A stretch of DNA of 64,000 nucleotides from Trochalopteron elliotii (taxonomy: Eukaryota > Chordata > Aves > Passeriformes > Leiothrichidae). Positions 38,201 through 51,462 of the stretch are shown here, in pieces. How positions within the stretch are numbered: the first letter of the stretch is position 1; each line of letters starts with the position of its first letter. Under the pieces are notes generated by a model. The model was not told where the DNA came from, ran no database searches, and was given only the letters and a program-made list of their open reading frames with translations. The translations under genes were made by a program, and so were the position numbers. Where the stretch lies: positions 2,237,728 through 2,301,727 of the forward strand of contig JANPWX010000009.1 in the NCBI GenBank assembly GCA_024734555.1, in the 5' to 3' direction.

Positions 38201-40369
38201 GAGAACATGGACTCCTATTGCCAAAGTGAACATATAGCAGGAACATGGCTGTGTGGTCCCATGGGAGCACCAGGTGAGTGCTGTGCCAGTCACAGGGCAT
38301 GGTGCCTCCAAGGCCTGAGGTTCGGCTGACTGTGTGTGTCATTTCCTGCTGGGCCCCAGGTCACATCCACAGGCTCTTTTCTCTTACTTATCTCCTCTGT
38401 CTCCTCATTGGTTCTCCCTCTCTTTTGCAAGTATGTAGGCATAGGTGTTTGTTTTAGTGATTGCCTTTTTTTTTGCAGGCAAGGGAAAGATGCTGTTGTC
38501 CTTTCTGTGGACCGACTCAAAAGTCAGTTTCAGGTAGTGTGTTCTTCTAGCCCTGCTTAGGTGGGAAAACCTCAATCTGTTCTTAGTACCTTTTGATTAG
38601 GCAGTGCCACCACCTTCACTGCTCAGTACAAAGCCTGACTGGTGGGCTGCATCCCACACCAACTGGGGAAAGTAGCAGTTCCACCCCAGCACAGAATATG
38701 CTGTTTTCTTTCATATATTATTTGTACTTCACAAATATTTCTTCTGGTCTGCACCATGCTGTTTTGTTGTCATGCTTTCTTCTGACTTAGTCAAATGTTT
38801 ATGTGTAAGACTTGAGTAGTTAAAGCACTCAGGCAAAATTAACTGAAGTAGAGCTTGCCTTTTCCAATGGCAAGACAAATCATGAGGCAGTTTGAGTGGA
38901 GCCAGTGTTTATCTTGCTCACAAGTGAAGGGTCAGATAAATACTTGGCACATTGTTACGGTTTTCTTTCCTTTTTAGTGCTTTTGGATGCATCAAATGCC
39001 TTAATATACAGCAGGTACCATCAAAAGCTAACCAGATCAGTTGAGCGATTTCAGCAACAAGTTTCCAGAAGACTGGATCACCTTTAGATGCCTGTTGTAT
39101 GTATTCAACATACATTTTTCATCTTCTCTCACCTTGCAGCTGGGAATGTATTTTGCCTCTGGCTTCTTAAAGGAGGGCATCTAACTGACAACCTTTGTTG
39201 TCATTGCTACTCGTTAACCCTCAATAGCACTAGTTGTTCTCTTCTAGTATTTTGTGGTGGGTAACACTACCTGTCAGCCCAGTCTGCCTTAGAGCAGAGC
39301 ACCCCAGCTTCTTCCCTCCCCTGCATATAAGCAAGACAAGAACCAACCCCTCCCCAAGGTGGGGAGAAGGGGTCCCTGCAAGGGAGGCATGAGGGGATTT
39401 TCTCCTTGCATAGGTTATGGCAGTTCTTCAGCCAAAGGCTGCCTAGCCTTTTGCCTACATGCTCCCCTTCAGTCTTTCTGTGTTTTCCTCAGCCCACCAG
39501 GGCAGACCCCAGACCCAGGGTGATCAGGGGAGGACATGTTACCTCTGGTAAGAAATTGGTAGTGTGTGTGTTTTTTAAAATATCAAAACAAGAATTGCAG
39601 TGGGACAAATCAATTTGGAAACCATCCTGGCTATAAATGTGATCCTAGGTCTCTGTTGCCTGTAAAATGTCCCTTGTCCATTTCTTGCCCCTTTTTCATG
39701 TCAAAGTAACAGACTGCATTTTTATCCCACCAATTTATTTTGATCTGTGCAAAACCAGAAATCTCTAGCTTTTTTTTTTTCTTTTTCACTTAAGAATTCA
39801 GCAGAACAGTGTTTTTGTGACACTGATGATGAACCAAGCTGTGTATTTACATGCAAACATCTGCAGAGGTTTCTGCTCCTTGTGCCTGTTGCTGGCTCAA
39901 TGGCTGTGTCACCAGGGGTTATATAGAAGTGGGTTTGGTTAGGGCCCTGCAGAGACTTCGGGTCCTTGCCAGCCCCTGGCGATGCAGCCAGCACTGGTGC
40001 TTGGTCTCAAGGTGACAGCTGTGCCCTCTGCCACCAGAGTCTCAGGGCTTCACTCCTGGGCTGAACCCTGAGAAAGGGCAAACCACCTGGGGCTGGTCAG
40101 GTCAGACCCTTAAAAACTCAGGAGGTGGTCTAGGCTGTAAATTCTAGTTAATAAACACTCTTCTTTAGTGGTTGAACAATGTGCAAGACCTTTAAATATC
40201 TTTATTTGTCATCCCAGTTGTAGTAGAAGTCAGTGCCACCTCTCTGTTTTTATTTTCTTCTCTTTCATCCTCAGATTATTCCTGAGGAATAAGAGGAAAC
40301 AATTCTGACAATGCTTTGTCAAAGGTAGCTAATAAAACAATGGAAGGATGTAGGCTGAAACATAAATGG

Positions 40370-40620
40370 GATATTGTGGCAGATGTAGATGATTATTAAC
40401 CAGTCGATGTTTCCGCCAAGGATTCTAATCATAAACACAGCATGGAGTGAATCTGGGTGTATTAATAGCAGAGGTTTTATGGAAAATCAGAATGTAGGCT
40501 TTCTTTTAAACATTCCATTTCCTGCTTTAATTGATAGAGTGTGAAGCTTTCATGCAAATAATTTGGAAAAGATTATTTTGTATGTCTGACATTAAGTACA
40601 TGATACAGGCCAGGAACAAC
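40370..40620. promoter_or_regulatory. Possible conserved non-coding element
   Basis: A non-repetitive segment with a perfect POU octamer ATGCAAAT (40552-40559), several ATTA/TAAT cores (for example GATTATTAACC) and no coding potential. The mixed, information-dense texture suggests a regulatory element, but this is inferred from appearance alone. Confidence 0.22.
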
Positions 40621-41636
40621 ATGTTGAAGAAGGGTTTCTTGAAAAGGATTCTTACAGTGATGCTTTTTTAGAGATGTGACTAGTGACAAATGCTAAACTC
40701 AGTGGTATAAAAAAGCCAAGTGTCTGTGGTAGAGGACTATCTATTTGTGTCTATGTAACCTATGTTTTAATGTGACTTTGCAAGAAAAACAAAGATATCA
40801 GGGAGATCATTATGCTGCAAAACCTGTGGGCTTCCAGTTGAATCAAATGTCCTCTTATTTAGTTTCAGTTTCATATTGTCCTGTGTTACATTTTGAGAAA
40901 TAAAATGCTAGGTTTGTACTGTAATCACTGGTTTAGAGTTGAAATACTTCAAATGTACACCTTTCTTTCTGCAGCTCTGCTACAAGTTTGCTCCATCACT
41001 CTCCATTTCTGAATTTCTGAATTTCACCCAAATAGAGGAATGAAAACTCTACTTGACATGTTATATCTCAGCTCTGCAAACATTGAGTTCTGATACCATT
41101 TGCAAGCATCAACAGTTTATTTGTCTTATAGCATCTGATATTTTTGAAGTGTAGAGTGTTACTTACAGTGGGATAGAAAATGCTGGGAAAGGAAATATCA
41201 TTATACTGTTGTAATACATTAAAAAAATATATAATTGTCAATGCATGTGTTGTTTTTATAATAATTCATACTCTGCCAGTATCGGCCAATATATTTCAGA
41301 AATTTTGTGACAGGAAGGGCTCCAGGATAAAATTTGAAAGTAGGCAAAAATAACAGAAGTTTAATCAAGAGATATGGACAGGTACCAGTTTCTCCACTGG
41401 TCATCCCTAGCTCTCCAGGAAAATGGGATAAACTGTAAAGCCGAAGGGGAACAGCAGTGTTGACTTCATGAAGGTTCCTCTTGCTGCAGCATATGTTTTC
41501 TGCAGGAACACCAATGGGTCCGTCCACAGCAAAGCTTGTAGCTTTGGAGCCTGTTTTCTGGTTGCTAATTTTGAAAACTTCATTGTTCTTGATCCTAATT
41601 TTTCCCTTTCTTTTTTTACTTATTTTTCTTCCTCCA
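40621..41636. other. Non-coding stretch, no supported gene
   Basis: No gene and no recognisable repeat. A short tandem 'tttctgaa' duplication lies near 41005-41025. The minus-strand open stretch 41219-41527 resembles no known protein. Confidence 0.6.
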
Positions 41637-41671
41637 CCCCCTTCCCTTCCCTACCCCCCCCCCCCACCCCC
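41637..41671 (-). other. Strong potential G-quadruplex (minus strand)
   Basis: Five cytosine runs on the plus strand (41637-41641, 41644-41646, 41649-41651, 41654-41665, 41667-41671) are separated by only one or two bases. The minus strand therefore has five guanine runs with very short loops, a pattern known to give especially stable G-quadruplexes. It forms the end of a longer polypyrimidine stretch from about 41600. Confidence 0.75.
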
Positions 41672-44600
41672 AAGCTGTTTCTCTGCTAAAGAAATCTGCT
41701 TAAATTAAGCAGTTGGTGCCAAGTGAAATTATTCAATTATTGGCACTTTTGGTCTTTCCTTTGAATAAACAGGGCCTTCCTGAAGGCAGGGCAGTTCCTC
41801 AGGAATTCCTTTATGGTGAATTAAACAGAGCAGTGATGAATAACTGGGAGCAAAGGACAGTCTGAGCAGCAAACCAAATTGATTAGTAGTCCTCAGCTGA
41901 CTACTTCAGGGCAATTTTGGATGGGGCCGATATCCCCTAAGGCTTAGGTGGAGCCTAATCTCACCCCAGGGAGCTGCTGTCGTTAATGTGTCCTGCCCTG
42001 TTATCTGCCCTGCCTGTGTGCAGCTGGGGAGGGCCAGAGCTGGGTAAGGAATTAAGGGTTTATAGGAAAGACCAGGAGCTGGCAGCATTGCTCATGGACA
42101 CCAGGTGCACGTGGGGTGGTGGTGACAGGACATTCCTGTGGCACAGCCAGCCCTTTGTCACCCTCTGGCTGCTTCTTCACCCCCCTGCTCCCATGTGAGT
42201 GTGGTCCTGCCAGGCAGGCAGTCCTGCTGGTGGTTGGACGTAGTGCCCTTCCCTCTTGGCATGTCAGGTTGGTCATGACAGTTCCAGCAGGCACTGGCTT
42301 TGCCACACAGCCATTCCCTCTCCAGGTGCCTGAGGGGTCCAGCAGCTGAGAAGTCTGATCCAACCTGCCCATGCCTTCACTACTCCTGTGCCCCAGCACA
42401 GAGCATGCACCTGCCAGAGGAACACAGCAACACTTATTTCCCCATCCTGCTGTGGTGCTCTGGGAGAGATTAAAGCTTCTGTCAAAAAACCTAGAATGAG
42501 CCTTTACCAGTGTTTTGTGTCTACAGCAAACCTGTGACCTGCCATATGTTGTTATAGGAGAGAACAAAACATCATAGCATGAACTGGTTTTAAGTGCACT
42601 TTACTTGGTAACAACCTAATGTGCTCCCTACCATCTTGAGAGACTTGTCATTCCCAGCAGTTCTTTCTTTTATTTTTTTCTTTGACTCATTCTGGCTACT
42701 GAGGCTATCACTGTAACAGCAGAACATCAAACCAGTCTGTAGGAGTGTAGAGCATGATCTCCCCCCACTGTGTCCTGTAAAAACTAGCATCCAGTCTGAT
42801 CACGATCTTGAAAGGCTAAAGTGAATCAAAGATTGTTTACTGCACACATTTTTTTTTTCTTCCACTGTCCTTCTGAATGGCTTTCTCTAGACTAATTTAT
42901 AATGCCACCCATTATTATCCATCTGATTGCATTTGAAGAGGCTCTGCATTTAATATTGAGTGCTTTTCCCTGATGGGGATGTGATTGAAGATAGAATGAG
43001 GAAATGGGATGTGGAACTCAGGATGAGAGCAGGAGAGAGTGATGATTTCAGCTGTTCCTGTTTGCACTGCCAGTTCAGTGTCCTGCTAAAAAGCTGCTCC
43101 AGAACTCTCTGGTATTTTCAGAGTTAAGCTGATGATATAATATGTGGCCTCTCCAGGAAGCTATACAGACTTACTGTGAAATAAGCATTGAAATGGATTT
43201 AGGAACATCCCCACTGTTGCTTTCCAAAGAGGATAGACTTGGATGGGTACATCTTGCTTTCTCTGCCACTAGAGCAGAGCAGCACTGAAAGGCTGGGGAG
43301 GTTTCCAGGCAGGGGCAGCAGCCCCTTATTCCTTATCTTTCTCTGAAAGAAGAAAATTCAAAGGGTGCCAAGCTTTCGGGGTAACCTGGGCTCACATATG
43401 CACCTCAGGTGCCTGTATACCACAGAAATGGAGTGCCTGCTGTGGAATGATTTTGTGTCCTGATTATTTATTTTTCAAAATTTTGTTTCTGGGGGAAAGA
43501 AGAGCAACAGTGGATGGACAATACACAGGACACAGCAGTTAAAGCTTCTCTGTTCCTCAGCTCACTGGTAGCAGACTGGCATGCACTATTTGGATTTGGT
43601 CTGGATTTTCAGCCTCTTGCAGGCAATTGCTGCTTCCAGTGGCAAGTCCCAAGACAGCCAGCAAAGATAGTTGAAAGAGTTACTTTTCTCTTGGAGGACA
43701 GAGGAAGGGAAAGGATTGTAGGAAGCTGTATTTCATTATCTTGGATATACTGAACAGAGGTAAATTGTGACACTGGCCTCTCCCTACTTCTGGGATTAAG
43801 TTCTCAAAAATATTCTCTGGGGCAATGTGCTTTCCTCCAGTAAATATTTAACTAGCTGCATCTTCATCAGAATTAAACAAGGAACTACCCCTCTGTAGAT
43901 GGCACGTACTTATAGTGGAATCTGTGCTTCTTGTTCATTCAGATGGTGCAGAAATCAAAGTGGAGATACGGGAAAAAGGGAAAGATGGGGTGGGAAATAA
44001 AGTTCATAGTCTGTCCAGATCCATTTGTTTTTTGCCTTGTCATGCCCTTATGCATCATAAGTCAGTCTGAGGTAGATTTTCAGGTTGCCTGGTACAGAGG
44101 TCACACATGGAAGAGTTTGTCACATGCTAAATTTTGTATTCAGTTTCTTTGCTTCTTAGCACTGTTTCTTGGAGAAACTTATAGAAGGAGCATGGGAAGC
44201 TTGGCTGGGCTCTGGCCAAGGAGTTGCAGCTGGTCTCCTAATTAAAGAAAAAGAAAATGATATATAGGTCTGTGGGGATCTGTCAGACACAGATTTATTG
44301 GGCAGGATGGAAGGGACTTAAAACTATTGCCTCCACTCTGTCAGCCCCTCCTCACACAGTGCACATGCACTGAGTTTCATGATACTTTTGCAGCCTTGCA
44401 AAAATCATCATCTGGAGCACTCTTATCTCCATGCTCCCTGCTTTCTTCCCTCTTTGCAGCTCCTCTAAGTTAATGGATGCAAAATGCAGGAAATAATGTG
44501 CAAGATAAATGTATCCATATCAAAATAAGGGATTCTGCAGGTTAGGGTTGTTAAGTGATAATCTGACTACCTTTGATGTCTCTTAGTCTTCCTCAAGCAT

Positions 44601-47600
44601 CAGTAAGGAAAAACGCATCAAGATTGCTCTTATTAAAAAGGAGAAGCTGCAGCACCAGTTAGCTGGAATATTTAAAAAGAATTTTAAAACACGAAAAGAT
44701 TTTCAAAAGTGACATTTGTTGATTTATGCTTATTTTTACCATGTTTGGGTCCCCAGTTCTTGGGACATTGCCTGGAGAGGATGAGGAAGAGGGACCAGTT
44801 CATCCTAAGAGTCTCTGCACTCTTCTCTTGAAAAACTTCCCACATTATCTTTGTTAATGGGGAAAAAAAGTCAGGGGGCCCAGAACCTTACAAAGAAAGA
44901 TGGCAAAAGCCTGCTTGTCATTCATTTGTGCAGTTAATGTGCTTTAGCTACCATCCTTTGGACTTCTTGATGCTTTTGCCCTCCCTGCATAGTCCAGCCC
45001 TTCCAAAGGGACTGCAGGCAGAGGTATGCAGAGAGGGCACGAGTTTTGTACTAGTTACCTAATAATCTCACAAGTGTAGGAACACAGTTTGTCTCAGGGT
45101 AATCTGAAGAAAGTTCATAGCTGGAAGTGAGATCCTGGCTCTGCAGGAAGTGATCTCATGCCAACTTTGGTCTAGTTGGGATTTCACCTTCAGAAATGTG
45201 AAAGAAAATTTTTTTTAAAAAAGTGCTTTTTTGAAGGGAGTAAGCATCAGTTAAGCCTTAAGCAGTAGTTCAACGTACAGGACCTCAGTGGGATAAAGAT
45301 GTGTTAAAAGTTAAGCTTGTGCTTAAAATGCTTTTCTAATATTTTTTGCATGTAGAAACATGAGTGCTCCAGTTGAATACTCTGGCTGCAGTATTCTGCA
45401 GTGTGTGCACCACCCTAACATATGTTTCTCAGAGCTGGGAGAACCATTGCATATTGTGTCATTCTTCATTTCATGACACTGTTGATGCAAACCAGGACAG
45501 GAAGCTGTCTGGGATAACGATACATCACTTATTTCTGTTTACTTTTTTACCTTCTCTCCTTGCTCAGTGGAAGTTAGAAAGCATTAAAGCAAAAAAGTAA
45601 GAACATAGAAGTGGATAAATGCTCCCCTTTTGCAAGAAATTGTACACATTTTCTTTTGTATTCTGTATAATGTAACTCTTAAAACCAAAAAACAATAAAA
45701 AGATAAAAGAAAGGTTAAAAATTGTTTTATAGGTAGTTTCCTTTTTGACCTTGCTGCCTGACTGTGCTTACAGGAGAAGTCGATCAAGAGATCTCAAGAG
45801 TTGCAGCTTCCTGGGATTGTCTGTCAGAGGAATGAAGAGCAAAAGAATAACTTTCCATCATGAAGTATGTGCCACTATATTTTCAAGTGTCCTTAAAAGA
45901 CTTTTCTTTGGACATAATCGAGTGGATTCAAGGACCCAAGAGGTCAGACCAACAAATAGATATCAGTCCTTAAGCTGTCTGGGTTTTTTAAATGAAAGTC
46001 AGCAGTTGATCTCGGTAACATTTCCTGTGTTAAATAGTGGCATGCCTTTTGGTGCTGGTTTGCTATTTCGGTTATTTACATTAGGAAGTAGAGTGACCTT
46101 TAGAATTAAGTATTTCTTTTAAGAAGAATTGTTCCTTTATGGTGAATATATAAAGTCCTCCCTTCAGCAAGCAGCTGGAATCCAGCAGCAGGAGGCAGTA
46201 GGATTGATCTTCTAGTTTTCCTTAACATCTCTGTCTACTTTTCAACTATGACTTTACTGAGAGAGCACTGTCTTGATTTATCTCAGGGCCAGGATAAAAG
46301 CATTTCCCTCAATGACCTTGAATTTCTTCAGACTCCTCCATTTGCTGTTTCAGGCTTGGTGTGCTTGTCTTCCCAGCAAAAGCAGGGCCCAGCTGCTGAC
46401 TGGCTTTGCTGAACAGCCTCTGTTTTCAGTCTTGGCAGCTCAAATGCTTTGCTCCAAGAGCTGTACGTGGATGGAGGGCAATTATGTTCAGCAATTTTCA
46501 ACAATATTTTTATTTCCTTAGTTTTGGCAGGTTCTCTGTTGTGTAAAAGCTGGTATACGTGCTTTGCTGTAAGTGAAATTGGTTCCTAGGGTATCAAGAT
46601 GGAGCCCTTGAATGTTCTTTTCTGTGCTGCTGTGGTATCTCATCTGTATTTGAGTAGTTAGCTGTATTTGAAGATGTTTGTTTTCAACTAGAAAGTTAAT
46701 TTTCAAGTAGTAGTGCCACAAATTCATCACTTCGCTTGCTGTACGGGTGGACGTAAAGAGACTATACCCTGCCCTTGGGGGTTGTGTGCAATCTTCCCTT
46801 CTCATTTCAAATTTGTGTTTATTCTGTTCTGGAAAAATGACAACAATAAAAATTAGTCTGCTTTTAAGGTGGGCATAAGATACCTCAGAGTTAAGTGGCA
46901 TTGCATATAACTGCCCCTGTGAGGAACAGCCTTGGAAAAAGAGGGGTTTGGGATTTCCTCCTCATGCCATGACTGTGCAAGGAGGCCCTCATCTGAGTGC
47001 AGCTATTGTACAAACATGAATTTTATCTGATTCTTATTACGCATTCTCATTACCTTCATGTGTGGCCTGGGAGGGAAGTGGGAAAGGAGGGCAGAACAGA
47101 CCAACCCACTTCCCTCCCTGGTGGTAAGCCAGAGTTTTTAATGTGAAGTGATTTGGGGTAGGACAAAAACAGACCAGCATCTGGTGTGTCTGACTGCAGG
47201 CTTTTGCCCTGTTCAAATGCTGTATGTTTGTGGAAACTGGGCTTCCTCAGCATGGGAGAATTTAGAGTGACTTGTGCTGCCATCCTAAGAGTCGCCTATG
47301 TATAGTAGTAGTGAGTGTGTTAAACTCATTTTGTACTGGGCACAAGTTCTATTCCTAGAGCTGGGTTGGTTCTCCAGGGTTATTTACCATGCTAAATTTT
47401 GTTTTGCAACTGAGCTGTCATAGTTATCTTTTTTGCACATCAGTAAGTCATGTTATAAGGAACCATTCCTATTTAAACATTTGTATGATTGTACCTAATT
47501 TTAGCAAATTCTTAATTTGGCATTTTTTTGTGTACATTTAGATGTGGCATTTTCATAGCTTCCTAATTTAAGTGTCAAGTTTTGGTTTTTTTGAGGTTGA

Positions 47601-50600
47601 AGTTATATATAAAATGGATAAGCAATGTATTTACTCTATTTTGTTGTCCAGAGTGTCTTAAATGTGGTGGCAACAAGAGAGAATGGAGAAAGTTTATCAA
47701 AGTATGTAGTTATTTAATGGAACTAACAGAAATTAATTCCAAAGCCTTGTGGAAGTGTGACTTGGCTGCTCTCCTTCCCAGCCCCTTCCGTGCCACCCAG
47801 TCAGGTACTGTGTCCTAGTGCTCTAGGATCACTATCCATAGACACTGAAGGTGTCCTAGCCTCCAGCTAAGTCTAAGTGATAAGTGTGGAGACAGCTAAT
47901 GATACCTGGAAGCTATGTGATGTTGGTAAAAAAAGGAATTTATTATGGGAGAAAAGGAGAAAGTAGGACAGTGATGAGTATTTGGGGACAAAGATGAATA
48001 AAAGAAGTTAAAATTTGCCAGGTGCAATTTTTTTTTTTTTAAGTAAATGGAAAGGAGGCACACTAAGATCACAGTCTAAGCACCATGTATCTTTGTTTTT
48101 TGGGGTTTTCATAACATAATCTTGGCAAAATCAATTGTCTTAATTGCTCTAGACTCCCCTTGCCCCACACTGTTACAGATGTTTGGTGAAAACTTTGTGA
48201 ACACAGAACAGTCTGTGAATTTTGTCCAAGTCTTGACAACAATTTTATGGACTGATTAATGACCTATGTTGCTGCAGTTGCAGGTTTCCCCTTCTGTCTG
48301 TTGGTGTTGTAAGTAAAACAGGTATAGCTTTTGCAAAAAAATCAAACCAAAAACCAACCAACCAAAAAACCACAAAAAACCCCACTAAAAGACGAGCCTC
48401 CAAACCCAGGGATGCATTCTCTTAAGGGCTACTTCACCAGATAAAGTAAAATGGAGAACTTTTCTCCTAAAAGCTGGAGGAGGAAGAGCATTTACGTTTT
48501 ACGATCTGTAGGGTAATGTCTTGTGGCCCTTAAGAACTGCTTATCCTTGAGTGCTTAAAGCAAGGAAAAGCAGAGTAGGAGCCTCCCAGTGAACCAGCAG
48601 AGGAAAGAGAGCTGTACTAGTTGCTTTAACTCTTGGTTAGGCAAATAGGATTAGCTATGGGGGATTAAAATGATCAGATCTGATTTTTACTTTAATATAA
48701 GTAGGACCATATGTCTTTGGGAAACCCCATCTGGTTTCAGGCAATCTTAGTGAGAAAATGAGACAATTTCAATACTTTTGTCATTTGTTGTGGGGTTTCA
48801 TTTGGCATGAGTGGGGGGTTGCCACAGTTTAAATTTGTTCAGTTCATGAAGTTCCTGCTGGATTAATCCTCTGTAAGTGAAATGTTTTGTTTTTGTTTTC
48901 CCACTTGTTAGCTTTACACTGTGTTTTCTAAAGAGACAGAACAGACAGAGACAGCTTGAAAATTGAATGCTCTAGCAAAGAAAAAAAGGGATCTTATAGT
49001 CCATCACTTCACACAGCCTTCATTGTCTTCAGAAAAATCTGGTGTGACCATTTTTTGGAAGGAAATAGGGAACAGTGGCAATGGTGAATAATGTAACTAA
49101 GTTACATAAGTCATGAAGATCTTCAATATATTCTTGAAAGGCAGGTTTCTCAGTTACCCTGTGTTCCAGGGTGGTCACAGGTTCAGTCTTCATCTAATAT
49201 ACAGAGAAAGCAGAGAAACAGATGAAACTGTGTGAAATAGGTGAATTAAACTCAGCAAAACAGCTTGATTGTCCTTTTTTTCCAACACTCCCTTCTTTTC
49301 TTCAGAACAATTGCATTGATTTCATTGAAGTTACTCCTGATGTGGGGATGACAGTTCGGCATTGTTGTGGTTTTCTTTGTTTGTCCTGCAGCTGGACTTG
49401 TAGGTGTTACCAGCGAGTTTGTTTTAAAATAGTACAGAAGTTAGGTGTTGTTTGTTTGTTTTTTCCTTTTAAAAAATAACCTAATATTAATTTAAAAGGA
49501 AAATCTTACATATGATGTCATGGTTTAGAGTCAGCCAAATATGAACTCGTAAGGTTTTGCACTTAGGTTTTCTGAGAAGGGGTTCATCTTTTCACTGTCT
49601 TAGCCACTTCCAATTCTGCTATGAACCTGGAGCTTGCAGGATAAAGTTACTGTTTCATCTGCCACCTCATTTGGGTCCTGAATGGCTACATCACCTCATA
49701 GAGTACAAAATAGCAATATAAACCAGAACAAACAATATTGAGTGAGACTTGTATTATAAGAGAAAGTGGAAGAACCTGGTGATTCTAGTCCCTGGGGAGG
49801 GGAGAGGAAAAAAGCAGTACAATGGCTGAGCAGTACAAGCCAAGTGCAGGAAGAAAATTGCTGTTTATGGGCTTCCTAAGAGTACCTGCATTAAGCTTGG
49901 TGTAGTATGAGAAATGCAATAATACAGAGAGAAAGGGAAAATTGATAGTTCTAAATATAAATCAGTGCATAGCCAAAGAGCCACACAGTGCTTTTCTCCA
50001 TGGACTTTGCATTTCCTGGGTAGTAAATGGTACTTCTGGAGTCAAAAGAAACTCTGTTTCCCAGAGTAACAACACTTAGTCCATGTTGTACGCTTGCCAG
50101 AAATGCCATCCTCTGAGTCAGTGCTCTGAACTCAGGTGTTTAATTAAAACAACTTCCAGTATTTTAGAAAGACTGCTCTCCCTGCTGCTTGTACTTGAAA
50201 CAAGCTTTATTGTAATTGTTTCCTATTTCCTCTACCAATAAGCATGAATGACAGAGGCATGACCAGATCTGCTGTTTGCACTCCATTCTTGAACAAAAAG
50301 TGATAGAAGCAGGGAACATCTTTGAAGATAGTTCTGTCTTGTGCATTTGTTTGTGTGGGTACAAAGCAGGGGAAAAGTGCTACGTGCTGTAATAGGTCAA
50401 ATATGATACTCAGCCTGTACTTGCAGAATAAGAGACTTTTCTGTAGAGACTGCTTCAAAGGGAGATGGATCTCTTTCACAGGGGCAAAGTTTGACTTGTA
50501 ATTCTATCCCTAGGAAATGCACATGCATCCATTTGTGTTTGTTTGTAATTCCTTGTATTTCAGAGCCAAGGAGAGAAAGACATTTTGCCTGTTCCAGCCA

Positions 50601-51057
50601 AAGGATGTAAATAAAGCAGCTGCTTTCTTTCACCATCTATAGTGGCCATCACAGAAACCTGTAGGAAGCAGGCATGGCAAAGGGCACTAAATGGGTGAGC
50701 CAATGAGCTACATTTACTAGCTCAGGTTTTTAGCGATGCTGGGCTTCTCTTCATGCCAAAGTATAGGGGCTCTGGCCTTGTGGGGAGCTTGTCAGCTCAG
50801 CTTTTGGCCAGAGAGCTCTAATCAGGCTCCTGCCGTGGCACTGGCTGGCATCTCCATTTTCCCATGAGCCTGTGGCTAGCAAATGGTGGTAAGCATTTGG
50901 CTTAAGGGGCTTCTCAGCCTCTGCTGCCAGCAAGTTTGAACGTGAATTTCTGGTTCTCCTCCTTCTCTTGCATGTTTGTGTAAGTAGTTCTGAACCTCAC
51001 CTCTTCTGCAGTAACAGTTTTCTTAAGCAACGGTAGCAAAAGAAAGACCACAAAAAA
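41672..51057. other. Non-coding stretch, no supported gene
   Basis: No gene is convincingly seen. The 42050-42570 stretch is G+C-richer and open for about 170 codons on the minus strand, but the translation is compositionally odd, lacks family blocks and overlaps plus-strand open frames. At 44588-44712 a TTAG acceptor-like site precedes 41 lysine-rich codons ending in a stop; I rejected it as an exon for lack of support. An A/C-rich tract lies at 48334-48396. Confidence 0.58.
48334..48396. repeat. A/C-rich (AACC/AAAC) degenerate repeat
   Basis: About 60 bases of A and C in AACC-, CAAA- and AAACC-type units. This is a decayed simple repeat of the kind frequent in bird genomes. No parent element was recognised. 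Confidence 0.7.
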
Positions 51058-51084
51058 CCCCAACAACCCGCCCCCCCCACCCCC
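51058..51084 (-). other. Potential G-quadruplex (minus strand)
   Basis: Cytosine runs of 4, 3, 8 and 5 on the plus strand (51058-51061, 51067-51069, 51071-51078, 51080-51084) have gaps of 5, 1 and 1 bases, so the minus strand fits the G-quadruplex pattern. It lies about 35 bp before the CR1 fragment at 51120. Confidence 0.65.
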
Positions 51085-51119
51085 AAAACACCAGATCAGC
51101 AGTTCTCTTGCTTTTCTGT

Positions 51120-51462
51120 CTCTAAACTCTGGTGAGGCCACGCCTGAGATACTGTGTTCACTTTTGGGCTCCCCAGTACAAAAGAGAAATAAAGGTACTG
51201 GGGAGAGTCTGATGAAGATCCATAAGGATATGGACTGCAACACCTCTTGGATGAGGAAAGGCTGAGAACTGGGATTGTTCAGTCTGGAGAAGACAAGGCT
51301 CAGGGGGATCTCACCGACATGTAGAAATACCTGAGGGGAGGGTACAAAGAAGATGCAGCCAGGCTTTTTTCAGTGGTGCCTGGCATCAGAACCAGAGGTA
51401 ATGGGCACAACCTGAAGCCACAGGAGTTTCTCTCTGAAGATCAGAAAACACTTTTTACAGTG
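51120..51462 (+). mobile_element. CR1 LINE internal fragment, plus strand
   Basis: A third CR1 copy, the only one on the plus strand. Recognisable family words in order are 'ctggtgaggccacgcctgag' (the LVRP block), 'ttttgggctccccagtac' (WAPQY), 'ggatgaggaaaggctgagaa' and 'ttgttcagtctggagaag' (the LRELG-LFSLEK block), 'gatctcaccgacatgtag', 'gggcacaacctgaagccaca' and 'acactttttacagtgagg' (the FFTVR block). Stops and frame changes show it is old and dead. Homology stops abruptly near 51462, before the usual 3' UTR and terminal repeats, so it lacks both ends. Confidence 0.9.

Larger units (their letters stand above)
30216..40369. other. Non-coding stretch, no supported gene
   Basis: No gene is convincingly seen. 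A weak minus-strand exon-like segment sits at 31702-31901 (separate entry). Other content is a poly-A run near 31501-31512, the polypyrimidine tract at 32150-32210, and G+C-richer patches at about 33940-34180, 37640-38060 and 39880-40100. The last three have many overlapping open frames without recognisable products. Confidence 0.55.

Noticed and set aside
39880..40170. Possible solo LTR (G+C-rich block ending in 'aataaacac')
   Set aside because: I could not find terminal TG/CA boundaries, a target-site duplication or any known LTR similarity.
42052..42567. Open frame of 171 codons on the minus strand
   Set aside because: The translation has no recognisable domain, the opposite strand is open as well, and the region is merely G+C-richer with few stops. 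No splice or start context supports it.
44588..44712. Possible lysine-rich terminal exon after a TTAG site
   Set aside because: The acceptor is weak, 41 codons is within chance, and lysine-rich peptides arise readily from A-rich DNA.
45745..46122. Open stretch of 125 codons on the plus strand with an acceptor-like site near its start
   Set aside because: It has no ATG at its start, no recognised family blocks and no donor of note. It is probably chance.
46518..46901. Open stretch of 127 codons on the minus strand
   Set aside because: No family resemblance, no splice context and A+T-rich composition.
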